Positions 55,465-63,963 of a DNA stretch of 64,000 bases are shown one piece after another. Where the stretch lies: assembly GCA_035707105.1 (NCBI GenBank), contig DASSUI010000029.1, positions 46,154-110,153 of the forward strand, written 5' to 3'. The notes beneath the pieces are model-generated. The model saw nothing but the letters and a program-made list of their open reading frames with translations, did no database searches and was not told where the DNA came from. This stretch comes from JACDAN01 sp035707105. Its GTDB lineage: Bacteria; Actinomycetota; Thermoleophilia; Gaiellales; Gaiellaceae. Position 1 is the first letter of the stretch. Every line of letters starts with the position of its first letter. Both the position numbers and the translations under genes were made by a program.

Positions 55465-57948
55465 TCAATTCGGCGACCTGACGAGAGCTTCTTCCGCTGC
55501 GGTATCGAGTTCGAGCTCGCGCCCTGCGGCAAGTCCCACGTCGAACTCTGAGTTCGCGGCCCGCCGGATGCGTGCGGAACACGCGTCGCGATGACGTTGC
55601 CAGCCGCCGAGAGGAGCATGTGCACGCTCCTCCTCGATCGCGCCCCACAGACGACCCGCTCGCTCGAGCTCGCCATACTCGGCCGCGACGCAGGCGAGGA
55701 GTCCAACGCCGAAGACCTGGCCGGACCGGTCACCCAGTCGAACCGCGATGGCGAGAGATTCTCGTGCATGCGTCTCCGCCTCCTCGACGCGTCCCATCCT
55801 GAGCGAGAGGGCCGCGAGCTCAGCGAGCATTCCGCCCTGCCACCACTCCACCCCGACGGCGCGGGCGAGATCGGCACTCTCCCCGAGCCGCTCGAGAGCG
55901 AGCGCGTCGTCGCCCATGTCACGTGCGATCGCACCGAGCGTCCCGGTCGTCTGCGCATGACCCCATGTCTTCTGCCACCAATCCTCGTTTCGCGCGTGGA
56001 CGCTGTGACTCGACTCGACGAGCTCGCGTGCCTGGATGAGGTCGCCTCGGACCATCGCGCTGATGCTGAGGCGATGGAGGATCACGGCGCAGCCGTGTTC
56101 GTCGCCGACCTCCTCGAAGAGAGCGAGGCTCTGCTCCCACAACGGCTCGGCACCGGCAGGATCGCCCGCGATGTGCGTCGAGCTGCCCCAGGCCCTCAGC
56201 GCATGCGCGCGGACCGGCACCGCAGTCTCGGTCGCGGGATGATCGACGAGGGCGCGGTGGAACCAGCGCACGCCCTCGGCTGGATCGTTCGCCACCCAGA
56301 ACTGCTCGAGCGCGGTCGCGAGCTCGAGCCCGAGCTGGATCTCTCCGTTTCTCAGCGCCCAAGACAATGCGCCGCGGAGGTTGTCCTGTTCCTCGAAGGC
56401 CACGTCGAGGCGCTGACCTCCTGGCGCGAGATCGCCCGCGTTGAGGTTCGCGGACCGCGCGACGTCAAGGAAGAACTCGGCATGCCGGCGGTGAATCGCC
56501 TGCGCCTCGGGTGAGTCCTCGAGCCGCTCAGATGAGTACTCGCGAATCGTGTTGAGCATCAAGAGCCGCCCTGTGCCCCACCGGCGCCGCAAGAGGTTCT
56601 TGACGACAAGCGACTCGACCGTGTCGAGCTCTGCACCGCAGACACTCTCTGCAGCCTCGAGCGAGAAGCTTCCTCTGAACGCCCCCATCCTGCGGAACAG
56701 CTGCTGCTCATTGGCGTCAAGCAGTTCGTAGCTCCACTCGATCGTCGCGCGAAGCGTCCTTTGCCTTGCGGGCGCGTCCCGAGATCGCGACGCGAGCAAC
56801 GGCAGCCGCTGGTCGAGGCGTGCGAGGAGGTCTCCGGGGTCGAGGAGGGCTACCCGCGCCGCCGCGAGCTCGATCGCAAGCGGGAGCCTGTCGAGGTGCT
56901 CGCAGATCACCTTTACCTCTGGTGTCGGGCGGAAGCCGTGCATCACCGCGTGGGCGCGTTCGTTGAAGAGAAGCTCGGCGTCGTCGAGCCGCAACGGGTC
57001 GACCGGATACCGCTGCTCGGAAGCGATGTCCAGAGGCTCGCGGCTCGTCACCAGCACCTTCGCGTTGGGTGTGCCCGCCAATAGCGATGAAACCGTCGGC
57101 GACGCCTCGACGACCTGCTCGAAGTTGTCGAGGAGGACGAGTATGTGCCGGCTGCCGACGTGCGCGATCAGATCGTCGTCGGCGCCCACCGCCGCGGCAA
57201 TCGTGTGCGCGACGTTTGCGGGATCCCTGATTGCCTGCAGCGGAACCCAGTAGACGCCGTCGGGGAAATCGTCCGCTGCGTCGGCTGCCAGGTGTACTGC
57301 GAGCCTCGTCTTGCCGGATCCCCCGGGGCCTGTGAGCGTCACTAGCCGATGCGAGCATACGAGCGCGCCCGCCTCTTCAAGCTCGCGTTCGCGGCCGACG
57401 AGCGGCGTCGTCACCACAGGTAGGTTCGTCCGATACAGCGTCTTCAAAGGAGGAAACGGAGCCTCCCCCAGCTGGTACAGGCGCTCGGGTGCGCTCAGAT
57501 CCTTCAGCCGGTGCTCGCCGAGATCGGTCAGCTCTGTGCGCGAATCGAGGAGTCGCGCAGTTGCCCCGGAGACGAGGACCTGGCCGCCGTGCCCTGCACT
57601 CATCACGCGAGCCGCTCGGTGCACGTCGGCGCCGACGTAGCCCTCGTCCGTCACGATCGGCTCGCCCGTGTGCAGACCCATACGTACCCGCACTGGCCCC
57701 TTGGCCAGCGCCCCCTGCGCCGCCTCTGCCGCCAAGACCGCGTCAGATGCACGTGCAAACGCAAAGAAGAACGCGTCGCCCTGCGTGTCCACCTCCACAC
57801 CGCGATAACGACCGAACGCATCCCGCACCGCGCGGCGGTGCTCGGCGAGCACTCCCGCGTACGCATCGCCGAGCTCGTGCAGTAACCGCGTCGAGCCCTC
57901 GATGTCGGTGAACAGGAATGTGACTGTTCCCGTCGGGAGCTGCCGCAT
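55465..57948 (-). CDS. adenylate/guanylate cyclase - ATPase - TPR regulator
   Basis: The 827-residue protein begins MRQLPTGTVTFLFTDIEGST. Residues 5-165 are a class III cyclase domain with both metal aspartates (Asp15, Asp58) and VGADVHRAARVMSAGHGGQV. Residues about 183-480 are an NB-ARC/STAND ATPase with P-loop GPGGSGKT (Lys213) and HILVLLDNFEQV as Walker B. The rest is TPR helices. This is a common actinobacterial signal protein, but there is no DNA-binding domain, so output should be cyclic nucleotide. An upstream in-frame ATG at 57984 is less likely given the family start. Confidence 0.88.
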   Translation of the reverse strand: MRQLPTGTVTFLFTDIEGSTRLLHELGDAYAGVLAEHRRAVRDAFGRYRGVEVDTQGDAFFFAFARASDAVLAAEAAQGALAKGPVRVRMGLHTGEPIVTDEGYVGADVHRAARVMSAGHGGQVLVSGATARLLDSRTELTDLGEHRLKDLSAPERLYQLGEAPFPPLKTLYRTNLPVVTTPLVGRERELEEAGALVCSHRLVTLTGPGGSGKTRLAVHLAADAADDFPDGVYWVPLQAIRDPANVAHTIAAAVGADDDLIAHVGSRHILVLLDNFEQVVEASPTVSSLLAGTPNAKVLVTSREPLDIASEQRYPVDPLRLDDAELLFNERAHAVMHGFRPTPEVKVICEHLDRLPLAIELAAARVALLDPGDLLARLDQRLPLLASRSRDAPARQRTLRATIEWSYELLDANEQQLFRRMGAFRGSFSLEAAESVCGAELDTVESLVVKNLLRRRWGTGRLLMLNTIREYSSERLEDSPEAQAIHRRHAEFFLDVARSANLNAGDLAPGGQRLDVAFEEQDNLRGALSWALRNGEIQLGLELATALEQFWVANDPAEGVRWFHRALVDHPATETAVPVRAHALRAWGSSTHIAGDPAGAEPLWEQSLALFEEVGDEHGCAVILHRLSISAMVRGDLIQARELVESSHSVHARNEDWWQKTWGHAQTTGTLGAIARDMGDDALALERLGESADLARAVGVEWWQGGMLAELAALSLRMGRVEEAETHARESLAIAVRLGDRSGQVFGVGLLACVAAEYGELERAGRLWGAIEEERAHAPLGGWQRHRDACSARIRRAANSEFDVGLAAGRELELDTAAEEALVRSPN

Positions 57949-58052
57949 GTGCGAAGGATCGCGCGCTCCAGGGCCGTTTGGCAAGAGTGCTCCACCGGAT
58001 CGTCACGTGTGAATGGGCCCAGGGCTAAGTCAAGGCGGCCGGCGAATTGAGG

Positions 58053-58082
58053 CTCGGCGCCGAATCAGGGCGCGGCGCCGAG
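58053..58082. other. hairpin upstream of the cyclase gene
   Basis: CTCGGCGCCG (58053-58062) pairs perfectly with CGGCGCCGAG (58073-58082). It lies in the 293-base gap between the secreted-protein gene and the cyclase gene, about 105 bases before the cyclase start. It could be an operator or part of the leader. Confidence 0.4.
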
Positions 58083-58188
58083 ACGCGAGTCCGATTGAAG
58101 GGTCGCGCGGCTGGAGACGCCGACCTTCTCAAACCAACTCGTTCCCGCTTGCCGATCGGCCGGGTCTGCGGGACGGGAAGCAAACGAT

Positions 58189-58235
58189 GGCGCCTCCGCC
58201 CCTGGCCGGAAGACCAGGCCGGGGGCGGAAGCGCC
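58189..58235 (-). terminator. terminator of the small secreted-protein gene
   Basis: Two 19-base arms (58189-58207 and 58217-58235) pair throughout with two G-U type mismatches around a 9-base loop. It begins seven bases after the stop at 58242 on the minus strand. Confidence 0.8.
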
Positions 58236-58241
58236 TCGCGC

Positions 58242-58679
58242 CTACGAGGAGACGCGAGTCCGCGGGATGCGGCGGGTCGCCGCGAAGACGCCCGTCGCCA
58301 CGAGCACGAGGCCGAACATCGCGGCCGCGCCGATCGCGAAGTCGCCCCACACGAACCCGTTCTCCGCGACCGTGACGGCGGGTGGTGTGCTGGCGACGAC
58401 GTGCGCGCCGCCGAGACCGTACTTCGCGTTCAGGGCCCTGCTGCGCAGGACGAGCGCCCGGTACTCATGCCAGCCCATCGCGGCCGGCTTGTAGATCCCG
58501 GAGCCGAGCCCGTACTGCCGGTTCAACGCCTCGCTGCGCAGCGTCAGCGCCCGGTACTCAGCCTTCGTCATGCCGGCCGGGCGCGAGTTGGCGGCCTGCA
58601 CCGACCCGGCGAAGAACGCGAGGGCGGCAACCGCCGTCAGCAGAGCCGCGACCCGGTGAATGTGCTTCCGTCCGTACAT
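58242..58679 (-). CDS. secreted or anchored repeat protein, two YRAL..LN.xYGLG repeats
   Basis: The 145-residue protein starts at ATG 58679 behind AAGGAGGACGAG. Residues 1-32 are a signal peptide (VAALLTAVAALAFFAGSVQA). Two repeats of about 30 residues follow: MTKAEYRALTLRSEALNRQY GLG and MGWHEYRALVLRSRALNAKY GLG (each given in two parts). A membrane span lies at about 112-134, then a basic tail. So the repeats face outside. The family is unknown to me. It is divergent from the BTAD regulator, and phased GCTAAAA repeats in the gap suggest control by that regulator. Confidence 0.7.
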   Translation of the reverse strand: MYGRKHIHRVAALLTAVAALAFFAGSVQAANSRPAGMTKAEYRALTLRSEALNRQYGLGSGIYKPAAMGWHEYRALVLRSRALNAKYGLGGAHVVASTPPAVTVAENGFVWGDFAIGAAAMFGLVLVATGVFAATRRIPRTRVSS

Positions 58680-58736
58680 CTCGTCCTCCTTGTCCGCGGC
58701 CGCCCCACGCGGCCTTTGCACAGGAGACGACAAGGG

Positions 58737-58776
58737 GCTAAAACCAGGCTTTCCGGGTCCTAAAGCGGCGCTAAAA
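58737..58776. promoter_or_regulatory. 11-base-phased heptamer repeats, candidate SARP/BTAD binding site
   Basis: GCTAAAA (58737-58743), CCTAAAG (58759-58765) and GCTAAAA (58770-58776) are spaced 22 and 11 bases start to start; a weak copy GCTTTCC fills 58748-58754. SARP regulators bind direct heptamer repeats on an 11-base period. The site lies between the divergent secreted-protein gene and the BTAD regulator gene, ending right before the latter's GGAAGGAGG ribosome site. Confidence 0.6.
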
Positions 58777-58787
58777 GGAAGGAGGCC

Positions 58788-60470
58788 ATGGAGTTTCGGA
58801 TCCTCGGCCCGCTCCAGGTTCTCGACGAGGGTCGCGAGCTTCCTCTCGGAGGCGCCAAACAACGCGCGTTGCTCGCGGTGCTGCTGCTCGACCCCAACCG
58901 CGTGGTGTCACGGGACCGCCTGATCGACGAACTCTGGCACACGGATCCGCCCGAGACCGCCCCGACGGCGCTCCAGGTGTACGTCTCCCAGTTGCGCAAG
59001 GCACTCGGCCGGGATCTGATCCTGACGCAGCCTCCCGGCTACCTCATCCGGGTCAGCGACGGTCAGTTCGACCTCCATCGCTTCGAGCGGCTGGTGGCGA
59101 CGGCGCGCACGGAGGAGCCCGCCCAGGCCGCCCGCCTGCTCCGGGAAGGGCTGGCTCTGTGGCGTGGAGCGCCTCTGGCCGAGCTGGGCGACGCCTTCGC
59201 CCGCGCCGAGCGAGCGCGGCTGGAAGAGCAGCGGCTGGCGGCGCTCGAGCAGCGGATCGAGGCGGAACTCGCGCTGGGACGCCACGCGGAGCTGGTTCCC
59301 GAGCTGGATGGGCTCGTGCGCGAGCAGCCACTGCGGGAACGTCTGCGCGGCCAGCTGATGCTGGCCCTCTATCGTTGCGGCCGCCAGGCGGACGCGCTCG
59401 AGGTCTACCGCTCGGGCCGGCGGTTGCTGGCCGACGAGCTCGGGCTCAAGCCGGACGATGAGCTCCAACGCCTCGAGAGAGCCATCCTCAACCACGATCC
59501 TTCGCTCGAGTCGCCGGTAGTCCCCGGGGTCAAGAGACCCTCTGTCGCAGAGCGTCGCCGAGCGTCGTCGCGTGCCGAGGCGCCGGTTCCTCCCGACTCG
59601 GTCGCTGTGATCGACCCGCAGCGCGCCCGGGTCGTGGGCCACGTGCTCGTGGGCCGAAGGCCTGTCGCCCTCGCGATCGGGCACGGCTCGGTCTGGGTCG
59701 CCAACACAGACGATGGAACGGTCTCTCGCATCCATCCGGATCGCCGCGAAGTCATCAGGACGATCGGAATCGGAGCACCGGCGATAGACCTCGCTGTCGC
59801 CACCGATGCGGTCTGGGTGGCGAACGGGAGCGACGGCACCGTCTCGCGCATCGATCCGAGCGCCGACGCCGTCGTCGAGACGATCGACCTGAGGGGCTCG
59901 AGCGAACTGGTTTGGAACCCGACCTACGCGGTCGACGCCGACGACGATTCCGTCTGGATCGCCGCTGGTCCCCGCCATGTGCTCCGCATCGACCCGACGA
60001 CGAACGAGCCCTCCGCGATCATCGACGTCGGCCATGTGCCGGTAGGCCTGGCACTCGACGCGGAGTCACTCTGGGTGGTGACGACCGCCGAGCGGGCTCT
60101 GCGCATCGAGCCGCACACGAACACAGCCACGGCCGAGGTGCCCATCGAGTACCCCGTCGCGTTGACGGCCGGGAAGCAGGCTGTCTGGGTCTCTGACTCG
60201 CGAGGCCAGGTCTGGCGCATCAACCCGGACACGGGAACGGTGACTCAGACGACCCCGGTTGGCGGAGGGCTCGTGGGCATGTGCGCGACGGACGGGGCGG
60301 TGTTCGCGGCCAACAACACCGACGGCACCGTCGTCCAGATCGATCCGCAGGACGGTCGGGTTGTAGCCCTCATTTCGGTTGGCCACGCGCCGACCGACGT
60401 GGCGTCCTCGGACGGGACCGTCTGGGTTTCGATACAGAGCGAGAGCGCTATGTTGACCGAACTCGGTTGA
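58788..60470 (+). CDS. BTAD (SARP-like) regulator fused to a YncE-like beta-propeller
   Basis: The 560-residue protein has an OmpR-type winged helix at residues 1-90 (MEFRILGPLQVLDEGRELPL, SRDRLIDELWHTDPPETAPT), a BTAD domain at about 95-240 (LWRGAPLAELGDAFARAERA, ALYRCGRQADALEVYRSGRR), a linker, and seven or so propeller blades from about 270 (GSVWVANTDDGTVSRIHPD, DAVWVANGSDGTVSRIDPS). SARPs activate transcription; the propeller probably senses a ligand or partner. No signal peptide or span is visible, so the propeller is cytoplasmic. Its 3' end overlaps the converging BMP-type gene by 23 bases. Confidence 0.88.
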   Translation: MEFRILGPLQVLDEGRELPLGGAKQRALLAVLLLDPNRVVSRDRLIDELWHTDPPETAPTALQVYVSQLRKALGRDLILTQPPGYLIRVSDGQFDLHRFERLVATARTEEPAQAARLLREGLALWRGAPLAELGDAFARAERARLEEQRLAALEQRIEAELALGRHAELVPELDGLVREQPLRERLRGQLMLALYRCGRQADALEVYRSGRRLLADELGLKPDDELQRLERAILNHDPSLESPVVPGVKRPSVAERRRASSRAEAPVPPDSVAVIDPQRARVVGHVLVGRRPVALAIGHGSVWVANTDDGTVSRIHPDRREVIRTIGIGAPAIDLAVATDAVWVANGSDGTVSRIDPSADAVVETIDLRGSSELVWNPTYAVDADDDSVWIAAGPRHVLRIDPTTNEPSAIIDVGHVPVGLALDAESLWVVTTAERALRIEPHTNTATAEVPIEYPVALTAGKQAVWVSDSRGQVWRINPDTGTVTQTTPVGGGLVGMCATDGAVFAANNTDGTVVQIDPQDGRVVALISVGHAPTDVASSDGTVWVSIQSESAMLTELG

Positions 60471-61389
60471 CCGAGCTCGCGAGCGGGATCTTGCCGTCGA
60501 CGAGCTTGGCCCTGACGTCCTCGATCTCGGCTATGAACGAAGGGGGCACGGCCGCGCTGATCGTGCCGAGGCCGACACCGCGGTTCCGGAGGGAGAAGCG
60601 GGACGTGCGACCGGTCTCGAGGGTCCCGCGCACGAGCTCCTCGACCGTGTCGAACACGGCCACGTCCAGCCTCTTCACGGCACTCGTCAGGATGTGACGG
60701 CCGAGGTGCGATTGGTCGACATCGACTCCAATCCCCCAGATTCCACGCTCGCCTGCCGCCTCCAGCGCCCCGAGGCCGCAAGCGCTGGCGACCTGGAAGA
60801 CGACTCGCGATCCCTTCGCGATCTGGCTCAGGGCGACCGACCTGCCTTTCACCGGGTCGTGGAAGTCGTCCGTATAGCTGTTCAACGTCGTGACGCGAGG
60901 ATTGGCTCCCCTCGCGCCTGCCTGGTAGCCGGCGATGAACCGCTCGACCGCCGGCACCCGCTGGCCGCCGACCGAGCTGATCACCTCCTCCCCGGGGGAG
61001 AGCGTCAGCACGAGCGCAGCCAGGTGACCAGCCAGATAACCGGCTTGCTCTTCCCGGAACATGAGGCCCACGACGTTCGTCGGGCGATGCGCCAGATCGT
61101 CGTGGGCGAAGTCGATGGTCGCGAACCGCGTTTCGGGGAACCCGGTGGCGACTCTGTCGATCGCGGCGGCGGCGAAGAAGCCGAATCCGATGACGAGGTC
61201 GTACTTCTGTCGCGCGAGAAGTGAGAGGCTCGGGCCGAAGCCTTCCTTCGGGGCGGGTGTCAACACTCGCCCTCTGATCCCCAACTCTCGGACGGCCCGC
61301 TCGAGCCCGAGGTAGGCCCCATGGATATACGGGTTCTCGATGCCTGACGGCTCCGTGACGAGTCCGACTCTGAGGCGCCTTTCGCTCAC
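60448..61389 (-). CDS. BMP-family binding protein without signal peptide
   Basis: The 313-residue protein begins at GTG 61389 with MSERRLRVGLVTEPSGIENP, directly in the first beta strand, so there is no signal peptide or lipobox. It has the basic membrane protein/PnrA fold: YDLVIGFGFFAAAAIDRVA, TNVVGLMFREEQAGYLAGHL and GVDVDQSHLGRHILTSAVKR. Normal BMP proteins are extracytoplasmic lipoproteins that bind nucleosides. A cytoplasmic one could be a sensor; some large BTAD regulators in related bacteria carry such a binding domain. It converges on the BTAD gene. No transporter genes are adjacent. Confidence 0.8.
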   Translation of the reverse strand: MSERRLRVGLVTEPSGIENPYIHGAYLGLERAVRELGIRGRVLTPAPKEGFGPSLSLLARQKYDLVIGFGFFAAAAIDRVATGFPETRFATIDFAHDDLAHRPTNVVGLMFREEQAGYLAGHLAALVLTLSPGEEVISSVGGQRVPAVERFIAGYQAGARGANPRVTTLNSYTDDFHDPVKGRSVALSQIAKGSRVVFQVASACGLGALEAAGERGIWGIGVDVDQSHLGRHILTSAVKRLDVAVFDTVEELVRGTLETGRTSRFSLRNRGVGLGTISAAVPPSFIAEIEDVRAKLVDGKIPLASSVNRVRST

Positions 61390-61619
61390 CAAACCAGTCC
61401 CATCTTGTCCGATACTTTGGACGCCACAGGTCGGACAAGCGTGGTCGGGGCGGCGGCTGAAGGATGGGGGAGAACCGCTTGCCGCCGCTCCCTGCCAGCT
61501 ATCGGAGGCGTCGGAGTAGCGCCCCCGTTCGTGGGGTACGAGCCGGTTGAGGTTGTCTCCGCCGCTGCCGTGGAGCGCGAGCAGTACTGCAGCCCTGGCG
61601 AATCGAAGATGATCTAGCC
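61390..61619. other. 230-base gap, no gene seen
   Basis: This divergent gap separates the BMP-type gene (minus) from the DUF4129 operon (plus) and must hold both promoters. No clear promoter boxes, repeats or RNA motif were found by eye. Confidence 0.4.
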
Positions 61620-62513
61620 GTGCCGGCCAGACCTCTGAGCGACGTGCGAGCGATCGCTGCCACCGCGGTGGGGCTCCTGCTGGTGTCAGTCGTGGCGCTG
61701 GCGAGCGGCGGGTCACCATGGAACGCCGGCGGCCGGCAGGACGTCCCGGTGGGCGTCGTCAATGCGGTCGCCGCCGCCGCGGGCGCGCTCGTCGTCGGGT
61801 CGCTGCTCCTCGTCTGGATGGGGACGCCCTCGGCGGAAAAGCGCCGGCGACGGCGGCGACGGCTCGGCGCGAGAGACCTCGAGGGGCTCGGGGCGTCGCT
61901 GTCGGCGACCGGGAAGGTCGCTGCGATCGTCGGCGGGGCGATCGGCTTGTTCCTGCTCCTCACTCTGCCGTTCCTCGTTCCCAATGCGGCGACACCGCCC
62001 GGCGCCAAGCCCGTGAACGCCGTGCCGCGCGGCCGCACGAGCAGTCCCGCGCCGGCGGGACACCCGACCTCGACCGCGCTGACGTCGCTCGTCGTCGGCT
62101 CGGCGGCCGCAGTGCTCCTGCTCGCGTCGGCGGCAGTCGTCGTCCGTCGTCGGCGCGCGCGGCGCGAACGTCGGGCGGTGGTTCCCGACGCGGCGGAGCG
62201 GGTCGGCTCCGGCCTCAGGCGGTCGCTCGCAGACCTGGGGTCCGAGCGAGACCCGCGGCTTGCCGTCCAGCGCGCCTACGCGCGCATGGAGGAGTCGCTC
62301 GGCGCGATCGAGCTCTCGCGTGCGCCGGACGAGACCCCGACCGAGTTCACCGCGCGCGTCCTCCGAGTGCTCGGCGCGAGCGCTGCGGCAGCGTCCGACC
62401 TCACCGGCCTCTTCGAGATCGCCCGGTTCAGCGACCACCCGATGGACGAGGACGACCGCCGGCGCGCGATCGCGTCGGTACGGCGGGTCGAGGCGGAGGT
62501 GGCGCCGCCGTGA
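61620..62513 (+). CDS. DUF4129 domain membrane protein
   Basis: The 297-residue protein starts at GTG 61620. It has hydrophobic segments at about residues 10-30, 44-66, 100-122 and 150-172, Arg-rich linkers, and a C-terminal cytoplasmic DUF4129 domain (LAVQRAYARMEESLGAIELS, DETPTEFTARVLR, LFEIARFSDHPMDEDDRRRA). DUF4129 proteins accompany MoxR ATPases and DUF58 proteins, and often transglutaminase-like ones. The stop overlaps the next GTG (GTGA). Confidence 0.85.
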   Translation: MPARPLSDVRAIAATAVGLLLVSVVALASGGSPWNAGGRQDVPVGVVNAVAAAAGALVVGSLLLVWMGTPSAEKRRRRRRRLGARDLEGLGASLSATGKVAAIVGGAIGLFLLLTLPFLVPNAATPPGAKPVNAVPRGRTSSPAPAGHPTSTALTSLVVGSAAAVLLLASAAVVVRRRRARRERRAVVPDAAERVGSGLRRSLADLGSERDPRLAVQRAYARMEESLGAIELSRAPDETPTEFTARVLRVLGASAAAASDLTGLFEIARFSDHPMDEDDRRRAIASVRRVEAEVAPP

Positions 62514-62992
62514 TCGCCCGCCGCCCACTGCTTCTCGTCGCCGCCGGTTGTGTAGCGGCGGCCGCCCTGGGTCTCGTCTTCGGGCAGGGCAGGACGGTCG
62601 CGCTCGCCTCCGCGCTGGCGCTCGCCACCGCGCTCGCCGCCGCGGCCGCGCTGCAGCTCCGGCCCGCGGGGAGGCAACAGCCACCGCCGCCTGCGCGGGA
62701 CGACGAGATGCCGTTGCGGCTGCGCCAGATCGCGGACGACCTGCGGGAGAGCGAGGAATCGGAGGTCGGCGTCGACCGGTCGCTCCGACCGCTGCTCGTC
62801 CCGATCGTCGCCGCACGCCTCGGCCGCCGCGGCGTCGACATGGCGCTCGCGCCGCGGCGCGCGCAGGAGCTGCTCGGCGACGTGCTGTGGGAGATCGTCC
62901 GTCCTGACCGTCCGTCGGCCGCGTACCGCGTCGGCCGGGGTCTCGCCGACGACGACCTGCGAACGGCGATCGAGCGGCTGGAGCAGCTGTGA
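62510..62992 (+). CDS. small membrane protein of the MoxR operon
   Basis: The 160-residue protein starts at GTG 62510 and has two hydrophobic segments (about residues 5-24 and 29-49) followed by a soluble helical domain (LRLRQIADDLRESEESEVGV, LLGDVLWEIVRPDRPSAAYR). The family is not named to my knowledge, but such a gene is often placed between DUF4129 and MoxR. Both ends overlap neighbours by four bases, which indicates strict co-translation. Confidence 0.72.
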   Translation: MIARRPLLLVAAGCVAAAALGLVFGQGRTVALASALALATALAAAAALQLRPAGRQQPPPPARDDEMPLRLRQIADDLRESEESEVGVDRSLRPLLVPIVAARLGRRGVDMALAPRRAQELLGDVLWEIVRPDRPSAAYRVGRGLADDDLRTAIERLEQL

Positions 62993-63963
62993 CCGACGAG
63001 GCGAAGGCAGTCGTCGCCGTCCAGGAGCTGGCGACCGCGGTGGCCGACGCCGTCGAGCAGGCGATCATCGGCAAGCGAGAAGCGGTGGAGCTGGTGTTGT
63101 TCGCGCTGCTCGCCGACGGCCACGTGCTGATCGAGGATCTCCCAGGGCTGGGCAAGACCCTGCTCGCTCGCTCCTTCGCGCAGGTGTGCGCGATGGACTT
63201 CGCGCGGATCCAGTTCACCCCGGATCTGATCCCGAGCGACATCACCGGGGCCTCGATCTACGACCGCTCCAGCGGCAGCTTCACGTTCGAGCGCGGGCCG
63301 ATCTTCACGAACATCCTGCTCGCCGACGAGATCAACCGCGCGCCGGGCAAGACGCAGGCCGCGTTGCTCGAGGCGATGGAAGAGCGGCAGGTGACGCTCG
63401 AGAACATGACGCGGCAGCTCGATTCACCTTTTCTCGTCCTCGCGACGCAGAACCCGATCGAGTACGAGGGGACGTACCCGCTGCCGGAGGCGCAGCTCGA
63501 CCGTTTCCTCGTCCGCATCGCGATCGGCTATCCGTCGGAGGACGCGGAGCGCGACATCCTCCTCGAACGCTCCCGTCGACGGCGCGAGCGGATCGAGCTC
63601 GAGCCCGTCTGCGACCAGCAGGCGCTGCGGGCGATGCAGGCGGCGATCGAGGAGGTGCACGTCGCCCCGCCGCTCGCCGAGTACGCGGTCGCGATCGCGC
63701 GCGCGACGAGGGACTCGCCGCAGCTGGCCGTCGGGGCCTCGCCGAGGGGCTCGCTCGCGTTGATGAAGCTGGCCCGCGCCCGCGCCGCGTATCTCGGCCG
63801 CGACTTCGTCACGCCGGACGACATCAAGGCGGTGTCGATCCCCGCCCTCGCGCACAGGCTCACGCTGGCGCCGGAGCTCTGGGTGCAGCGGATCGATCCG
63901 GCCGAAGCGGTGCGGGCGGCCGTCGCGTCGGTTCCGGTGCCGGTCCTGGACGAATCGTGGTGA
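62989..63963 (+). CDS. MoxR-family AAA+ ATPase
   Basis: The 324-residue protein has a P-loop IEDLPGLGKTLLARSFA (about residues 48-64), Walker B ILLADEINRAPGKTQAALLE, the MoxR segments QFTPDLIPSDITGASIYDRS and LATQNPIEYEGTYPLPEAQL DRF (given in parts), and a C-terminal lid with GASPRGSLALMKLARARA. MoxR ATPases act as chaperones for cofactor insertion or complex assembly with von Willebrand-type DUF58 partners. Start GTG 62989 overlaps the upstream stop; its own stop overlaps the DUF58 start. Confidence 0.95.
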   Translation: MTDEAKAVVAVQELATAVADAVEQAIIGKREAVELVLFALLADGHVLIEDLPGLGKTLLARSFAQVCAMDFARIQFTPDLIPSDITGASIYDRSSGSFTFERGPIFTNILLADEINRAPGKTQAALLEAMEERQVTLENMTRQLDSPFLVLATQNPIEYEGTYPLPEAQLDRFLVRIAIGYPSEDAERDILLERSRRRRERIELEPVCDQQALRAMQAAIEEVHVAPPLAEYAVAIARATRDSPQLAVGASPRGSLALMKLARARAAYLGRDFVTPDDIKAVSIPALAHRLTLAPELWVQRIDPAEAVRAAVASVPVPVLDESW

